A DNA stretch of 64,000 nt, taken from Haladaptatus sp. R4. GTDB taxonomy: Archaea > Halobacteriota > Halobacteria > Halobacteriales > Haladaptataceae. Positions 18,627 through 27,951 of the stretch are shown in pieces. The DNA lies in the NCBI RefSeq assembly GCF_001625445.1, contig NZ_LWHG01000030.1:124001-188000 (forward strand), written 5' to 3'. The notes under the pieces were generated by a model. The model worked only from the letters and a program-made list of their open reading frames with translations. It was not told the DNA's origin and searched no databases. Each line of letters begins with the position of its first letter. Within the stretch, counting starts at the first letter, position 1. Made by a program: the position numbers and the translations under genes.

Positions 18627-18952
18627 AGACTACCCTTTCTTCAGAACCCTCATTAAGGTTCACCATCATTGAATCGAGCTACAATGTATACTTCGGAGGT
18701 TCCGACCCCGTGATGATTGCCGAAGTCGCGTTTCTGGGTGTCTGGGGAAGTCAGATCGGCCGGTGGTACTCCCACGTGAAGTTTATGACCTTCGAGGAGA
18801 TAGAATCGGCCCAAAATGGTCGAAAACGACATACTCGTCGGCTGATGGCCACTATAACAACGGTCTAATGTCGATTCACTCACGAAAGACAAAATTCCAA
18901 GACCAGTTGATCGCCACAAGAAATTTATTTCTCGAGAGAGAGATTATCACAT

Positions 18953-19123
18953 ATGGATACTAACGATGAGAATCAACCGCGCCTCTCGGAGAGTACATCA
19001 CCTAATACGACTCTCTGTCAGAACTGCGATCAGGAGTTCGATTGGCAGCAGACGGAGTGTCCTCACTGCGGGTGGGAGAAGAACGAATGGGTCGAAAAAG
19101 GTCGTTACGGGTTAGAGAAATAG
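18953..19123 (+). CDS. Small zinc-finger protein (56 aa)
   Basis: ATG 18953 to TAG 19121-19123. The chain has two CxxC knuckles, LCQNCDQEF at about residues 26-34 and ECPHCGWE at about residues 40-47, in the style of the many haloarchaeal CPxCG-type zinc-finger microproteins. The N-terminal 20 residues are acidic and polar, and the C-terminus is charged (EWVEKGRYGLEK). An AT-rich stretch (AAATTTATTT, 18921-18930) 20-30 bases upstream is a good TATA box for a leaderless transcript. Function unknown; proteins of this class often act as regulators. Confidence 0.75.
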   Translation: MDTNDENQPRLSESTSPNTTLCQNCDQEFDWQQTECPHCGWEKNEWVEKGRYGLEK

Positions 19124-20013
19124 TTACTATCTCGAATGTATATATAACGAATTGAACGTCCTTCCTTCCGATCGTAACTACATTCGGCAGCGGACAGTCG
19201 ACTTTGATGTCCCTGCTACGTCATCTCGAATCGCTCGAAATCCGTTCGTCACGTACAGAGACAGCCGGAGCAAACCGAGGATCGACAATTGATTAGTCGT
19301 TTGTTTTGTTACTTTGAGGAACCTAATCGATGGGAATTCCGGTAGATTTTTAGCGTGACATTTACGCCAACACATCCGTGAGTAGAACATTCGAATCCTG
19401 ATGACCGCAGGTGGGTGCTCAATATAGACTACGAACCCTGCATAGAACAAGCGGGGGGTCCCGGGGGTAGTGCACTTCCGCTTACTTCCCTAAGCGGCAG
19501 TATAGGAGACACCACCACGTATTGTGTAGACCAGGGATACAGTGCTTCTATTGTACGGAAATGGCCCCTTAGAAATTCATAAACTACATAGCGCTACATC
19601 AAAATCGATCGTCGAGGTTTTGAGATTACAGTGAGTTTAGCGGGGCTGTGATGCGTGGTTTAGACGAATCGAGTCGCTAAAATCGAATTAAATTGTTCTC
19701 AGGGGCGGGAGAACGCGAGGAAGATTCTCGAAGGCAGGCGTTGCCGCGCTCGGAGTCGCTGGACCGATGGATGTCGGAGATGTGCAAATCCTTCGTCGTG
19801 GAGTACACACGGGTGGCGTCAACGACGAGGCAGCATCAGATATGATCAGTCGATGACGATGAGGTATGAACGTCGCGGCATCCCTTCGAACGGTTCAGCA
19901 GTGACGGCGATAGTTCCGCGCTCATACAATGTTTATCGGCGAGTCCGATGACGAGGAGTTGCCTGAGCAGCCGTGACTGCTCTCCAAACCGGAGTTCTCC
20001 GACGTAAGTTGTG
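19124..20013. other. Gene-poor region with one coding-like remnant
   Basis: About 890 bases. At 19704-19856 the plus strand encodes a start-less segment reading KAGVAALGVAGPMDVGDVQI and LRRGVHTGGVNDEAASDMIS before TGA; its composition is coding-like but unrecognised. The rest, including the open frame 19178-19450 on the minus strand, shows nothing I can support. Confidence 0.35.
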
Positions 20014-20984
20014 CTACTTGCTCAAGCCGACTTCTCGGGCCTCGATCAGAGCTTCGACCGCCTCTCGAGTGGCTTCGAGCGAGGTGTATCGCGGTTCGTA
20101 TCCGAGTTTTTCCCGCGCCTTCTCGATACTCGCATTTGGGCTGTAGCTGATGTGGTCCTTGGTCATCTCGACGTCCTCTTCGTCGTATTCGGGGCGATCG
20201 GCCCACTCGTCGAACGGTAGGTACGTGAGGTCGGCGTCTCGTCCGAACCACCCGGCAACGGCCTCGGCGTAGCCGCGGAGGGTAAGCGCTCGCGGCGAGA
20301 CGACGTGGAAGCTTTCGCCAACGGCCGCCGACCAGTTCTCTAGCGCACGCTGGAAGCCCTGTGCTACGTCGTCGGCGTGGACGTGATGAACGGTTTCGAG
20401 ACCGAAGTTGGGGAGCGCGACTTCTTCACCCTGCGCGAGTCGCGAGAACACGTCGGGGTCGAAGTTGCCCGCCGGATTGACGGGCTCCCAACCGGGGCCC
20501 ACGATGTGTCCGGGGTGGAGAACGGTCGCCGGGAAGTCGTTCCGTCGCGCCTCATCAAGCAGGTACGCCTCAATTTCGGCTTTCTTTCGCCCGTACTCGC
20601 CGAGTGGCCGGCGCGTGCGAGGGGAGTCCTCAGTCGTGGGCACGACGTCGCTGGGACCGTGGACCCAAATCGTCCCACAGTGTAGTAGGTGTTGAACCTC
20701 CCCGCGTAGCGACGCGACGAGCGCTTCGGCGCTCTCCGGCCCAAAGCAGATCAGGTCGATAACGACGTCCGGGTCGGTGGCCGCAATCTCTTCGCCGAAC
20801 TCGCCGCGTTCCTCGGCGGTTTCGCGGTCAAGCTCGACCATCTCGACGCGGTCCACACGCTATCGTCTTGGTAGGGATCGCGCTTGCCCCGGCTGACTGC
20901 GACGACCTCGTGGCCGGCCCGTACCAGTCGTGGCACCAGGTAGGAACCGATGTGTCCGGTAGCTCCGATGACGGTGACTCGCAT
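20014..20984 (-). pseudogene. NAD-dependent epimerase/dehydratase (extended SDR), one frameshift
   Basis: ATG 20984 begins MRVTVIGATGHIGSYLVPRL, the GxxGxxG dinucleotide motif of atypical/extended short-chain dehydrogenases. Near 20857, after YQDDSVW, the frame shifts by one; the next frame carries DRVEMVELDRETAEERGEFG, DVVIDLICFGPESAEALVAS, TIWVHGP, and GEYGRKKAEIEAYL (YxxxK-like catalytic motif), ending EVGLSK at 20014. Total length is about 320 residues, normal for the family. Haloarchaeal members of this group act on unknown small molecules. A single indel is the only lesion. Confidence 0.85.
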
Positions 20985-21064
20985 AGTTAGCGCTATGACT
21001 AGTGTTCACGAAAAGGTATGGATACCGGACTAATTGGGCGGGAGATAATCCCACACGTGAGTAT

Positions 21065-21334
21065 ATGAAAATAGAAGACGATGTGTTGACGGAGGGGACA
21101 GTACTCCCAGATGAACGTGTAACGATGTTCGAACAACTATTGGATGGGAAATCTGAGTTGGGGCTCACGGAGACTATGGCCACGGTCTGTGGAGTACATA
21201 TAGCAGCATTTCGTGTATACTTCACTGTTCTCGATCATCAACACAGTACGATAGCTGGAATAGCCGAGATTCTCGATCGCGATCAGGGAAGTCCCTCTGA
21301 AGAGACTCAGTCTCCCATATCAGATCTAGAGTAG
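21065..21334 (+). pseudogene. N-terminal part of a helix-turn-helix regulator, truncated
   Basis: ATG 21065 begins MKIEDDVLTEGTVLPDERVT and leads to AAFRVYFTVLDHQHSTIAGI and AEILDRD, the start of a winged-helix domain like that of haloarchaeal MarR/TrmB-type regulators, where RDRSNVNRSLxxL would normally follow. Here it ends in an unrelated tail at 21334, so the recognition helix is missing. It lies immediately upstream of one copy of the 19-bp palindrome. Confidence 0.5.
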
Positions 21335-21391
21335 ATCGCCGCCACTGCTTCGGCGCAACGAATCTATCTTTGGCACAGAAAGGCGACGGTT

Positions 21392-21410
21392 GTTAGCATT
21401 GTATACTAAC
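21392..21410. promoter_or_regulatory. 19-bp palindromic site, copy 1
   Basis: GTTAGCATTGTATACTAAC; one mismatch to the consensus GTTAGTATNNNATACTAAC shared by six sites in this window. It lies downstream of the truncated regulator and upstream of an unsupported 64-codon frame (21532-21726, GTG start). Confidence 0.65.
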
Positions 21411-21815
21411 AATACCACGAAAAAGTTGGCTAGTCGTTACCACAATAGAGAGTGGGCATCTTAGAGGGGTTAGAGACGTATGATAGCTATGACAGCGCAG
21501 GGCCATAGGAGAGTCTCTTCTCACCCAAGTTGTGGAACACCCTAACGAAGAAAATGGGATCGAGAGTCCCAGTGAGGTAAGAGAGCATTCCCATCATATC
21601 TTTCTAAACCATCTAAGAGAGGTTAGACCTACGCTATATCAGATGACATTCTTCTCGGGTCTCGAAGCTAAACCAATACTAGAATATGCTGTCTCAACCA
21701 TCATAACCATCTTAGAAACAGTCTGAAACTCTGTTCAGTGCGGGTGAATCGTATAATAAAAAGTGATTCAAAAAGACCTCTATGACCTCATAGACAGATA
21801 TTCTCTCTAAGATAA

Positions 21816-22244
21816 TCAACGCTGATTCAGACGAGTAAGCAATTCATCGTCGTCTATCTCCTGAGTCCTCTCCATTGCGAGTTCGATAAGAATGGGGTAG
21901 TAGTCGCGGTTTTTCTGGAGTGATTCACCGTATTCACGTTTGTATTTCGCGTTGATCTCGTCGAATCGGATATCTAGTTCGGTGTGTTGCTCTTCGGGAA
22001 GATACATCAGGACTGACGGTCGGTCCTTCACAGATGTCTTCTCGTTCTGTTTTGTCTTTTTGTTCTGTTCTGGTTCATCGGTCTTAGAAGTCATAGACGT
22101 ATTATCTGTCTTCCCCGTCTTAGACAGGCTATCCGATTTTTCTGTCGTAGACAGATTGTCTTGAGTTTCTGTTTCAGATGGCTCTTCGTTCTGAGCGTAC
22201 CGACTTCCAAATGGGTCGCGGTTCTGTGTCTTATCTCTCGCCAT
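21816..22244 (-). CDS. Partition-linked protein downstream of parA
   Basis: 142 residues from ATG 22244, overlapping the parA stop by 14 bases, so the two are co-transcribed. The N-terminal half is a highly charged, Thr/Lys/Glu-rich low-complexity region with repeated KTDxxS-like units (STTEKSDSLSKTGKTDN). The C-terminal half is compact: DRPSVLMYLPEEQHTELDIR followed by FDEINAKYKREYGESLQKNR and a helical end IDDDELLTRLNQR. Its position suggests a centromere-binding or ParA-stimulating partner, as often found after parA on haloarchaeal plasmids, but no ParB motif is visible. Confidence 0.75.
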   Translation of the reverse strand: MARDKTQNRDPFGSRYAQNEEPSETETQDNLSTTEKSDSLSKTGKTDNTSMTSKTDEPEQNKKTKQNEKTSVKDRPSVLMYLPEEQHTELDIRFDEINAKYKREYGESLQKNRDYYPILIELAMERTQEIDDDELLTRLNQR

Positions 22245-23004
22245 TGATTCCCTCCAACGACTCGGCAATTTGTAGATAGGCCTCTTCCATGTCACAGTCT
22301 TCCTCGTGTTCGAAAATCGAGACCCCCGCGTTCCACGCTCGCTGTAATGCAACTCGCTTTCGGATCTCCCACACTGGTGCCCTTTCCTCGAATACTTCTT
22401 CGAACCACTCCATCATCTCGGTCGCTTCGTTGTCCGTCCCAACTTCGTTCGCGACGAGCCCCACTTCATGAATCTCCGTGCCAAAAGCAGCTTCAAGGGC
22501 GTTGATTTGTTTGAACAACAATTCAAGCGCACGAATGCTCGTCGTCTTTGTCTGGGCCGGAATAAGCACGTTTTCACACGCGAGAAGGGCATTGTCGGTC
22601 AGGACGCCCAAGTTTGGTGGACAGTCGATGACGATATACTCGTACCCATCGAGGTTATCAAGCGCCATATTAAGGCGATTTTCACGGTTTGGCACTCCAG
22701 CTAACGCATCTTCGATGTTGATCATATCCTGATGACTAGGTATGACATCCATCTCAGAATGCTCGTAAACCAGTTGCGCCGTTTCGTCTATGATGTCTAA
22801 ATCAGGTAAGACATCATAGAAGCTTATGACGTCTGCATCGTATTTGTCTTCTAAGCCGACCCCTTCGGTTGCATGTCCCTGGGGATCCAGATCAATTAGA
22901 AGAACGTCGTATCCTAGCTGATTGAGTGCTCCTGCGACGTTGATCGACGTTGTCGTTTTTCCAGCACCGCCTTTTTGATTACTCACAGCGATCTTAGTCG
23001 TCAT
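22231..23004 (-). CDS. parA: ParA-family partition ATPase
   Basis: 257 residues. The deviant Walker A motif KGGAGKTTTSINVAGAL (signature Lys at residue 11) starts the protein; DVLLIDLDPQGHATEGVGL is the switch-I/Walker A' region, and DGYEYIVIDCPPNLGVLTDN the Walker B. EVGLVANEVGTDNEATEMM and IRKRVALQRAWNAGVSIFEH complete the fold. It is a small ParA (type Ib-like, without N-terminal helix-turn-helix). It segregates the replicon together with the overlapping downstream gene and reads away from the origin region at 23-23.7 kb. Confidence 0.95.
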   Translation of the reverse strand: MTTKIAVSNQKGGAGKTTTSINVAGALNQLGYDVLLIDLDPQGHATEGVGLEDKYDADVISFYDVLPDLDIIDETAQLVYEHSEMDVIPSHQDMINIEDALAGVPNRENRLNMALDNLDGYEYIVIDCPPNLGVLTDNALLACENVLIPAQTKTTSIRALELLFKQINALEAAFGTEIHEVGLVANEVGTDNEATEMMEWFEEVFEERAPVWEIRKRVALQRAWNAGVSIFEHEEDCDMEEAYLQIAESLEGINGER

Positions 23005-23166
23005 ACTTCTCTACTCTAGTTATGCCTTCTAAGATGGGATAAAAGTATGTCAGACAAATTCTTTGTGTCGTGAATGAACCCAGCTAACCAATAGAGCTCT
23101 AGTGCTATTCGAGAGCGTGTTGAAATGACGAATTGGATGAATCGAGTACGGACAGACACACCTTGG

Positions 23167-23700
23167 TCGCGGATGTAAGTGGAAGACGAATGTGTAGGTC
23201 ATTCAAATCGATTGGAGGAGACACACCACCCTCGCGGATGTAACTCACAATGGTCTCCATCTATTTGACGAAGTGATATTAGGTACACATATTATATCCC
23301 AAAGTTATTTGTGTAGTAGCAGCGTATAGCTCATTAAGTTAATTTCAGCTTTTAATAAGAGTAGTCGATTTTTTCGACTACTCTTCACCCTTTTCTTCTC
23401 TCGATCTCGGTGAGTATCGACAGTCTCTCGCCCTTTCATTGAATCAGTTACATCCGCGACAGAGGTGTGTGCGCATCAACTTGTATTCCACACCGGGATA
23501 ATTCATCACCAATCGACTTGAGTCTTCTATCGCTGATATATCGTGAGTTTACATCCGCGACGTAGGTGTCCGACATCAAAATCAGCAATCATTTCTTGGT
23601 ACTACATCCGCGACACTACTTGTTATCCCACAGATTCTCAAATACCTACTTTGGCGGCTAGAAGTTGCGATTTTTGCTGACTTACATCCGCGACTCCCCC
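23167..23700. repeat. Iteron / origin-recognition-box array TTACATCCGCGAC (six copies)
   Basis: Copies: 23167-23178 and 23232-23243 (reverse orientation), 23448-23460, 23549-23561, 23602-23614 (first base changed) and 23682-23694 (forward). Four are followed or preceded at fixed distance by GGTGT-like bases (AGAGGTGTGT at 23461, GTAGGTGTC at 23562, and ACACACC before both reverse copies), so the full element is about 22 bp with a G-rich end, like the G-string of haloarchaeal origin boxes. The last copy abuts the orc gene promoter (CTTTATTA, near 23704), implying autoregulation. Confidence 0.85.
23357..23385. repeat. 12-bp perfect hairpin with T5 loop in origin 1
   Basis: AAGAGTAGTCGA (23357-23368) pairs with TCGACTACTCTT (23374-23385) across five T bases. 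It lies between the two iteron groups beside the AT-rich segment; it could be part of the unwinding element or a terminator insulating the divergent genes. Confidence 0.7.
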
Positions 23701-23740
23701 GCCCTTTATTACGATTGAAGAATATGTAGTAGTCAATCGC

Positions 23741-24979
23741 ATGGTATCCGATGAGTCAGATGATCGTGATCCACTCTTCCGATACGATGATCCCATTTTC
23801 GCTCGGGAAGAACTTTTGAAAATCAAGCATATACCTGGATCGGACCGGATCGTCGGCCGAGATAAGCATATGAAGCAGGTTGCAGAGGCACTTAACCCTG
23901 CAATTTTTGGCCGTGAACCGACTCATCTCCTCATCTTCGGTGAAACCGGCACGGGAAAAAGTTTGATCTCGCGAAGTGTGACCGAACGCGTTATCAACGA
24001 AGCTCAGCGAGACGATATCACGGTGAAAGCTGCCTACGTGGATTGCGGTGAGCAAAACACCGAAGCTGGTGTCGTCAAAACCATTGGGCGCGAACTTAAC
24101 GAGCCAACACAAAGCAATATCACGATTCCTGAACGAGGACTTGCAACTGGAGATTACTATCGTCGTCTTTGGGATGTTCTCGACAGATGTTGTGACGTCG
24201 CGATTCTCATTCTTGATGAAATCGACCTTCTCGAGGATGATGAGGTCCTTCGAAAACTATCGCGAGCAGGTGAAAATCAACAGATATCTGATTCCAATAT
24301 CGGTATTGTCGGCATCTCTAACAAGATCAACTTTGCAGATGAGCTCGGTGAGCGCGTTAAATCCAGTTTTGCACGCGACGAACTAGTTTTTCCTGCATAC
24401 GATGCAACTCAACTCGTCGATATCCTCGAGAATCGTCGTGATGCCTTCCGTGAGGACGTCCTCGAAGGTGACGTCATTCCCCTGACCGCAGCACTCGCAG
24501 CTCAGGAACATGGGGACGCCCGCAAAGCAATCGATATTCTTCGAAATGCTGGCCGGATCGCTACTCAATCGGATACTGTGCCCGTAACTGACGAGCACGT
24601 TCGCCAAGCGAAGAAAAAGACCGAAGCCGACCGATTTGCCGAGTTGATCGCTGGCGCTCCAACGCAAGCAAAGACGATTCTGTTGGCACTTACTACCCTT
24701 ACCGAATCCGAACAAGCAGACGAATTCTCTACGAAGGAGATTTATCGACGATATCAACAGATTGCGCGTGGTACCGGTCTTGATATGCTCTCTGAACGCC
24801 GTACACAAGAAATTCTGAAAGAGCATGATTTCCTGAATGTGATTCAATCAGAACGTCGGGGACGTGGGCGTGGTCAAGGGGTTCACGCAAAGCACCGTCT
24901 CCTCGAAGAACCCGATATAGTCAAATCTGTACTCGAACAAGATTCCCGCATTAGCGATTTTCTCTCGTCGATTGATTGA
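23741..24979 (+). CDS. orc1: Orc1/Cdc6 replication initiator 1
   Basis: 412 residues. The AAA+ domain contains DRIVGRDKHMKQVAEAL (initiator-specific entry), Walker A GETGTGKSL (about residues 67-75), Walker B AILILDEIDLL (about 148-158), and sensor region IGIVGISNKINFADELGERV followed by the Arg-finger region RDELVFPAYDATQLVDIL. The C-terminal third is the winged-helix domain that binds origin boxes (FSTKEIYRRYQQIARGTGLD). Translation starts at ATG 23741 just after the iteron array, with a TATA-like element about 30 bases upstream, consistent with leaderless transcription. It should bind the TTACATCCGCGAC set and load the replicative helicase. It is oriented towards the second orc gene, with which it converges. 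Confidence 0.97.
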   Translation: MVSDESDDRDPLFRYDDPIFAREELLKIKHIPGSDRIVGRDKHMKQVAEALNPAIFGREPTHLLIFGETGTGKSLISRSVTERVINEAQRDDITVKAAYVDCGEQNTEAGVVKTIGRELNEPTQSNITIPERGLATGDYYRRLWDVLDRCCDVAILILDEIDLLEDDEVLRKLSRAGENQQISDSNIGIVGISNKINFADELGERVKSSFARDELVFPAYDATQLVDILENRRDAFREDVLEGDVIPLTAALAAQEHGDARKAIDILRNAGRIATQSDTVPVTDEHVRQAKKKTEADRFAELIAGAPTQAKTILLALTTLTESEQADEFSTKEIYRRYQQIARGTGLDMLSERRTQEILKEHDFLNVIQSERRGRGRGQGVHAKHRLLEEPDIVKSVLEQDSRISDFLSSID

Positions 24980-25106
24980 TACTGATCAGCCTGCACCTCG
25001 CCTTGAGCGCTAACGTACTTCTAGTGAGTTTTCGAAGCTATGGACGAATTGCTGGCCAAAAATCGTTGGCTGAAACGTATCTGAAAGCACTAGTCCCGGA
25101 GAAAAG

Positions 25107-26486
25107 TCAGCGTTCCACGAGGCTAACAATCTGTTGGCGCATTTGAGCGTCAATCGGGATACGAGAACACTGATCATCAAGTCCGATCGACTGAAGCAGA
25201 AGACTTGCTTCATCCAGCAGGGAAAGTTCCAGGTATGTTCCTTCACGGTATCCATCACTCGTCCGAGTCATATCGATGATTTTCAGCGTTTCATACTCAC
25301 GGAGTTGATCGGTGATACGCTTTTGACCAAGGACATTCGTGCCAATCGATTTCGCGAATACACGGTAGATTTGGTACATCTGGGTCGCCTTGAAATGAGA
25401 TTGGTTTGTGAATTCATCCATGGCAGCAAGCGCGGCAATCGCGATCTTTGCCTGGGTTGGACAGCCCCGGATCAAATCCTGCACACGTGTAACTTCAGCG
25501 TCGTCGTTCGCAGCTCGGACGTGTTCTTCACGAACCTGATCGCTATCGGCATCACGAGCGACTTCGCCAGCAAGTCGAAAGAGATCAAGAGCACGTCGTG
25601 CATCCCCGTGTTCCTGTGCAGAAAATGCAGAACACAACGGGACAACGTCCTCCGAAAGGACGCCTTTGTGATAGGCATCGCGACGTCGGTATAGAATATC
25701 TCCGAGTTGGTTTGCGTCGTACGCTGGGAATACAATCTCATCGGGAGCAAACGAACTCTCCACGCGGGTGTCCAATCGGTCGCCGTATTTGAGATCGTTG
25801 CTGATGCCGACGACGGTGATACTGGCGTCAACGTCGTTTTCCTCACCAGCTCGGGAAAGCTGCATGAGTAGTTTGCTGTCGTCCGCTTCTTCAGGTGGGA
25901 TGTTTCGAGCGTCATCTGACGGTGCGAGCCGATCGATTTCGTCGAGGACGACGATGATCGCATCGTAGAGTTTGTCGATGACCATCCACAAGCGGTCGTA
26001 GTACGCTCCCGTCGCAATCCCCGAGTGTGGAATTGTAATTCCTGTTTTCTGCGGGTCGTTCAGGCTTTTCGAGAGATGAATAACGGTCTGAACTTCCGAA
26101 CGACGCTGTGCACAGTCGATAATAGCCCGGCCGATCCGGGTATCGTTCGCTTCACCACGCTCTTCGACTTCCCGACTTACGTATCGAGTGACAAGTGTCT
26201 TTCCAGAACCAGACTTGCCGAGAAGGAGCGTTCCTTTTCCGGATCCGCCAGTGATCGTCGGTTTGAGTCGCCGAGCGACGGTTTCAATCTGGTCGTTTCG
26301 ACCAACGATTTTGTCATGCTCGGGAATGTGGTCGATACGAAGCAAATCTTCGTTGGCGAAGATCGGATCATCCTCGTCAAGCACGGAAAGAGGATCATCA
26401 CGAGCCTTAGAGCGAGAATGGGCAACAGCCCCATGCTCGGCTGCATACTCACCGAGTGTTTTCACCTGTGCTGTGCCTGAATCCAT
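25107..26486 (-). CDS. orc2: Orc1/Cdc6 replication initiator 2
   Basis: About 459 residues from ATG 26486. The frame extends 15 codons further upstream, but that extension (NSFEIRC) is just the translation of an iteron, so the start is placed at the ATG beside it. Motifs: KIVGRNDQIETVARRL, Walker A GKSGSGKTLVTRYV, Walker B AIIVVLDEIDRLAPSDD, sensor VVGISNDLKYGDRLDTRVES, and a C-terminal winged helix (FKATQMYQIYRVFAKSIGTN). It is related to but clearly distinct from initiator 1. Its own iterons overlap the start codon region, so it is probably autoregulated. The two orc genes converge with a 127-base gap. Confidence 0.96.
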   Translation of the reverse strand: MDSGTAQVKTLGEYAAEHGAVAHSRSKARDDPLSVLDEDDPIFANEDLLRIDHIPEHDKIVGRNDQIETVARRLKPTITGGSGKGTLLLGKSGSGKTLVTRYVSREVEERGEANDTRIGRAIIDCAQRRSEVQTVIHLSKSLNDPQKTGITIPHSGIATGAYYDRLWMVIDKLYDAIIVVLDEIDRLAPSDDARNIPPEEADDSKLLMQLSRAGEENDVDASITVVGISNDLKYGDRLDTRVESSFAPDEIVFPAYDANQLGDILYRRRDAYHKGVLSEDVVPLCSAFSAQEHGDARRALDLFRLAGEVARDADSDQVREEHVRAANDDAEVTRVQDLIRGCPTQAKIAIAALAAMDEFTNQSHFKATQMYQIYRVFAKSIGTNVLGQKRITDQLREYETLKIIDMTRTSDGYREGTYLELSLLDEASLLLQSIGLDDQCSRIPIDAQMRQQIVSLVER

Positions 26487-27238
26487 ACACCGGATTTCAA
26501 ATGAATTCACCTTAGTTCTTTCCCCAGGCACCTCAGTTGCATCGATTCGTGTCGAAAGCTGGTTGCTGTTGTTGGAGTTTTACGAGTTGAACAGAACTGT
26601 CGGACGAACGGATGACACCGGATTTCAAATGAATTTCTTATAAAAGAGGGAGTGGTAAAGCAGTTGGCTACCCCCTTTCCCACACCTGATTTCAAATGAA
26701 TTCTCGGTAGGGCATAGCAAGCCAGGCGAGACTCGGCACCCCCACACCGGATTTCAAATGAATTCAGGGAAGATCTGGGCAGGGACGGAACAAGGGGGAG
26801 AAAGAGAAACACATTTGAACTCCCGTTAAACAGGTAAGAGAAGCGTCGTCTCGGGGAAATCAATTGAAATCCGGTGTCGTTTGATGGGATACGACTGAGA
26901 AGATGAGCGCGTCTGCTCAAAAGGGCGGTTCAACACTCGATATATAAATGAGATAGTCGTAGAAGTTGGGTCTTCTTCAGAGTGGTTGCTTCATTAGAAA
27001 TCCGATTATTTGCACTGAGCTACTACTACTATATTACCGTTATAGTAATATATATAATAACGCGATTTGAGAATACTGGTCTCCAAATGAAATCTATTTC
27101 CGGTGATAAATCTATTTCCGGTGATTCATGCGGAAGAACCACTGTAGTGCTTGTTTCTTTCTCCTGAGTTTTCTCGTCAGTCCGTACTCTCAGAACGCCC
27201 ACTTTCCCTTGGAACGGAATTCATTTGAAATCCGGTGT
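26487..27238. other. oriC2: Replication origin 2 with six iterons of a different sequence
   Basis: The gap upstream of initiator 2 holds the iteron GGATTTCAAATGAATTC preceded by CACC: at 26487-26508, 26615-26636, 26682-26703 and 26744-26765 in one orientation, and 26862-26877 (partial) and 27217-27238 in the other. Several carry a pyrimidine/G string (CCCCCTTTCC or GGGGGTG) next to the CACC end. Between the two orientations lies an AT-rich segment (26930-27070, with ATATATAATAA) suited to unwinding. A weaker relative is at about 27080-27125. The set shares no sequence with origin 1. Confidence 0.85.
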
Positions 27239-27302
27239 GGGGGTGTTCTCCTGAGGCCGACTATTGGTGTCCACTCGAGTGGACAGTTACATTCGTCTCT
27301 CT

Positions 27303-27321
27303 GTTAGTATATTATACTAAC
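27303..27321. promoter_or_regulatory. 19-bp palindromic site, copy 2
   Basis: GTTAGTATATTATACTAAC, arms perfect. It lies at the 3' side of the small gene 27337-27597, which copy 3 flanks on the other side. Confidence 0.7.
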
Positions 27322-27336
27322 AAAGAACGGGCCAAC

Positions 27337-27597
27337 TTACATCTGTTCTTTCCGAATCGTCACCATATCCGCTGCAATCACGAGCATATTCGGTAAAGGT
27401 GTGCAGGATGCTCGATCACCGACGTGAAACCTAGCATCGGCAGCACCTGGCAGTTGGACTTGATAGCCATTCCCTGCGATTTGCAACGAAGCGTTTGCAA
27501 CTCGGTGGATCGAGACGGTGTCAAGCGCGGTCGTCGTCGGTATCTTAGACGAGTCCAGCGGCTCGGGCAGGCTTTGTGACCTGGAGAACGAGGCCAT
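27337..27597 (-). CDS. Small hypothetical protein between two palindromic sites
   Basis: 86 residues. The middle reads DTVSIHRVANASLQIAGNGY and QVQLPGAADARFHVGDRASC, a compact beta-rich pattern that resembles conserved short haloarchaeal proteins of unknown function (possibly AbrB-like beta folds; not certain). ATG 27597 follows the palindrome at 27631-27649 by 33 bases, so that site overlaps its promoter region. The gene is therefore a likely direct target of whatever regulator binds the palindrome. Confidence 0.55.
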   Translation of the reverse strand: MASFSRSQSLPEPLDSSKIPTTTALDTVSIHRVANASLQIAGNGYQVQLPGAADARFHVGDRASCTPLPNMLVIAADMVTIRKEQM

Positions 27598-27630
27598 CGC
27601 CGGACCGTTTGATTTTGTTGGGTATCGATG

Positions 27631-27649
27631 GTTAGTATTCTATACTAAC
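27631..27649. promoter_or_regulatory. 19-bp palindromic site, copy 3
   Basis: GTTAGTATTCTATACTAAC, perfect arms, 33 bases upstream of the minus-strand start at 27597. Best candidate for a promoter-overlapping operator in the set. Confidence 0.75.
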
Positions 27650-27951
27650 TCAAGACTATTTGCCTTGGCGGTTGTGTTCTCGACTCTGCGTTGTTGGTGA
27701 GAAGCGTCGAGGTCGCGAATCCTCCCGTGTCTTCAGTTCCACTTCCGCTCTGGTTGGCTGAAGTCTTTACCTATCGGGTACTAATCGTTAATTGCAGTCA
27801 GTGTACCCAAGCAGGCGATGTGGGTTCTCGTACTCATCCCAACCCAAGTTCCCGTGTTGTCTGCTTTTCGCCTTGTCACGATGAGCTAGGTAGTGTCACG
27901 AGGAGACTCTGTCCGAGGGTTTACCTATCCCGTGCTCGAATTTGCATACCA

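Larger units (their letters stand above)
23005..23740. other. oriC1: Replication origin 1 (intergenic, iterons plus AT-rich segment)
   Basis: The 736-base gap between divergent parA and orc1-type genes carries six copies of TTACATCCGCGAC, two in one orientation (23167, 23232) and four in the other (23448, 23549, 23602, 23682), flanking an AT-rich segment at 23270-23360 and a 12-bp hairpin. This is the layout of archaeal origins: inverted origin-recognition boxes around an unwinding element next to the initiator gene. Confidence 0.85.

Noticed and set aside
23167-23700. CRISPR array
   Set aside because: Repeats are 13-22 bases, occur in both orientations and have irregular spacing; they are origin boxes.
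26487-26531. Longer N-terminus for the second Orc1/Cdc6 protein
   Set aside because: The 15 extra codons are the translation of an iteron, and the ATG at 26486 gives a normal start.
27691-27951. N-terminal extension of the small winged-helix protein
   Set aside because: Cys-rich and basic, unlike the acidic rest; the ATG at 27952 is the credible start.
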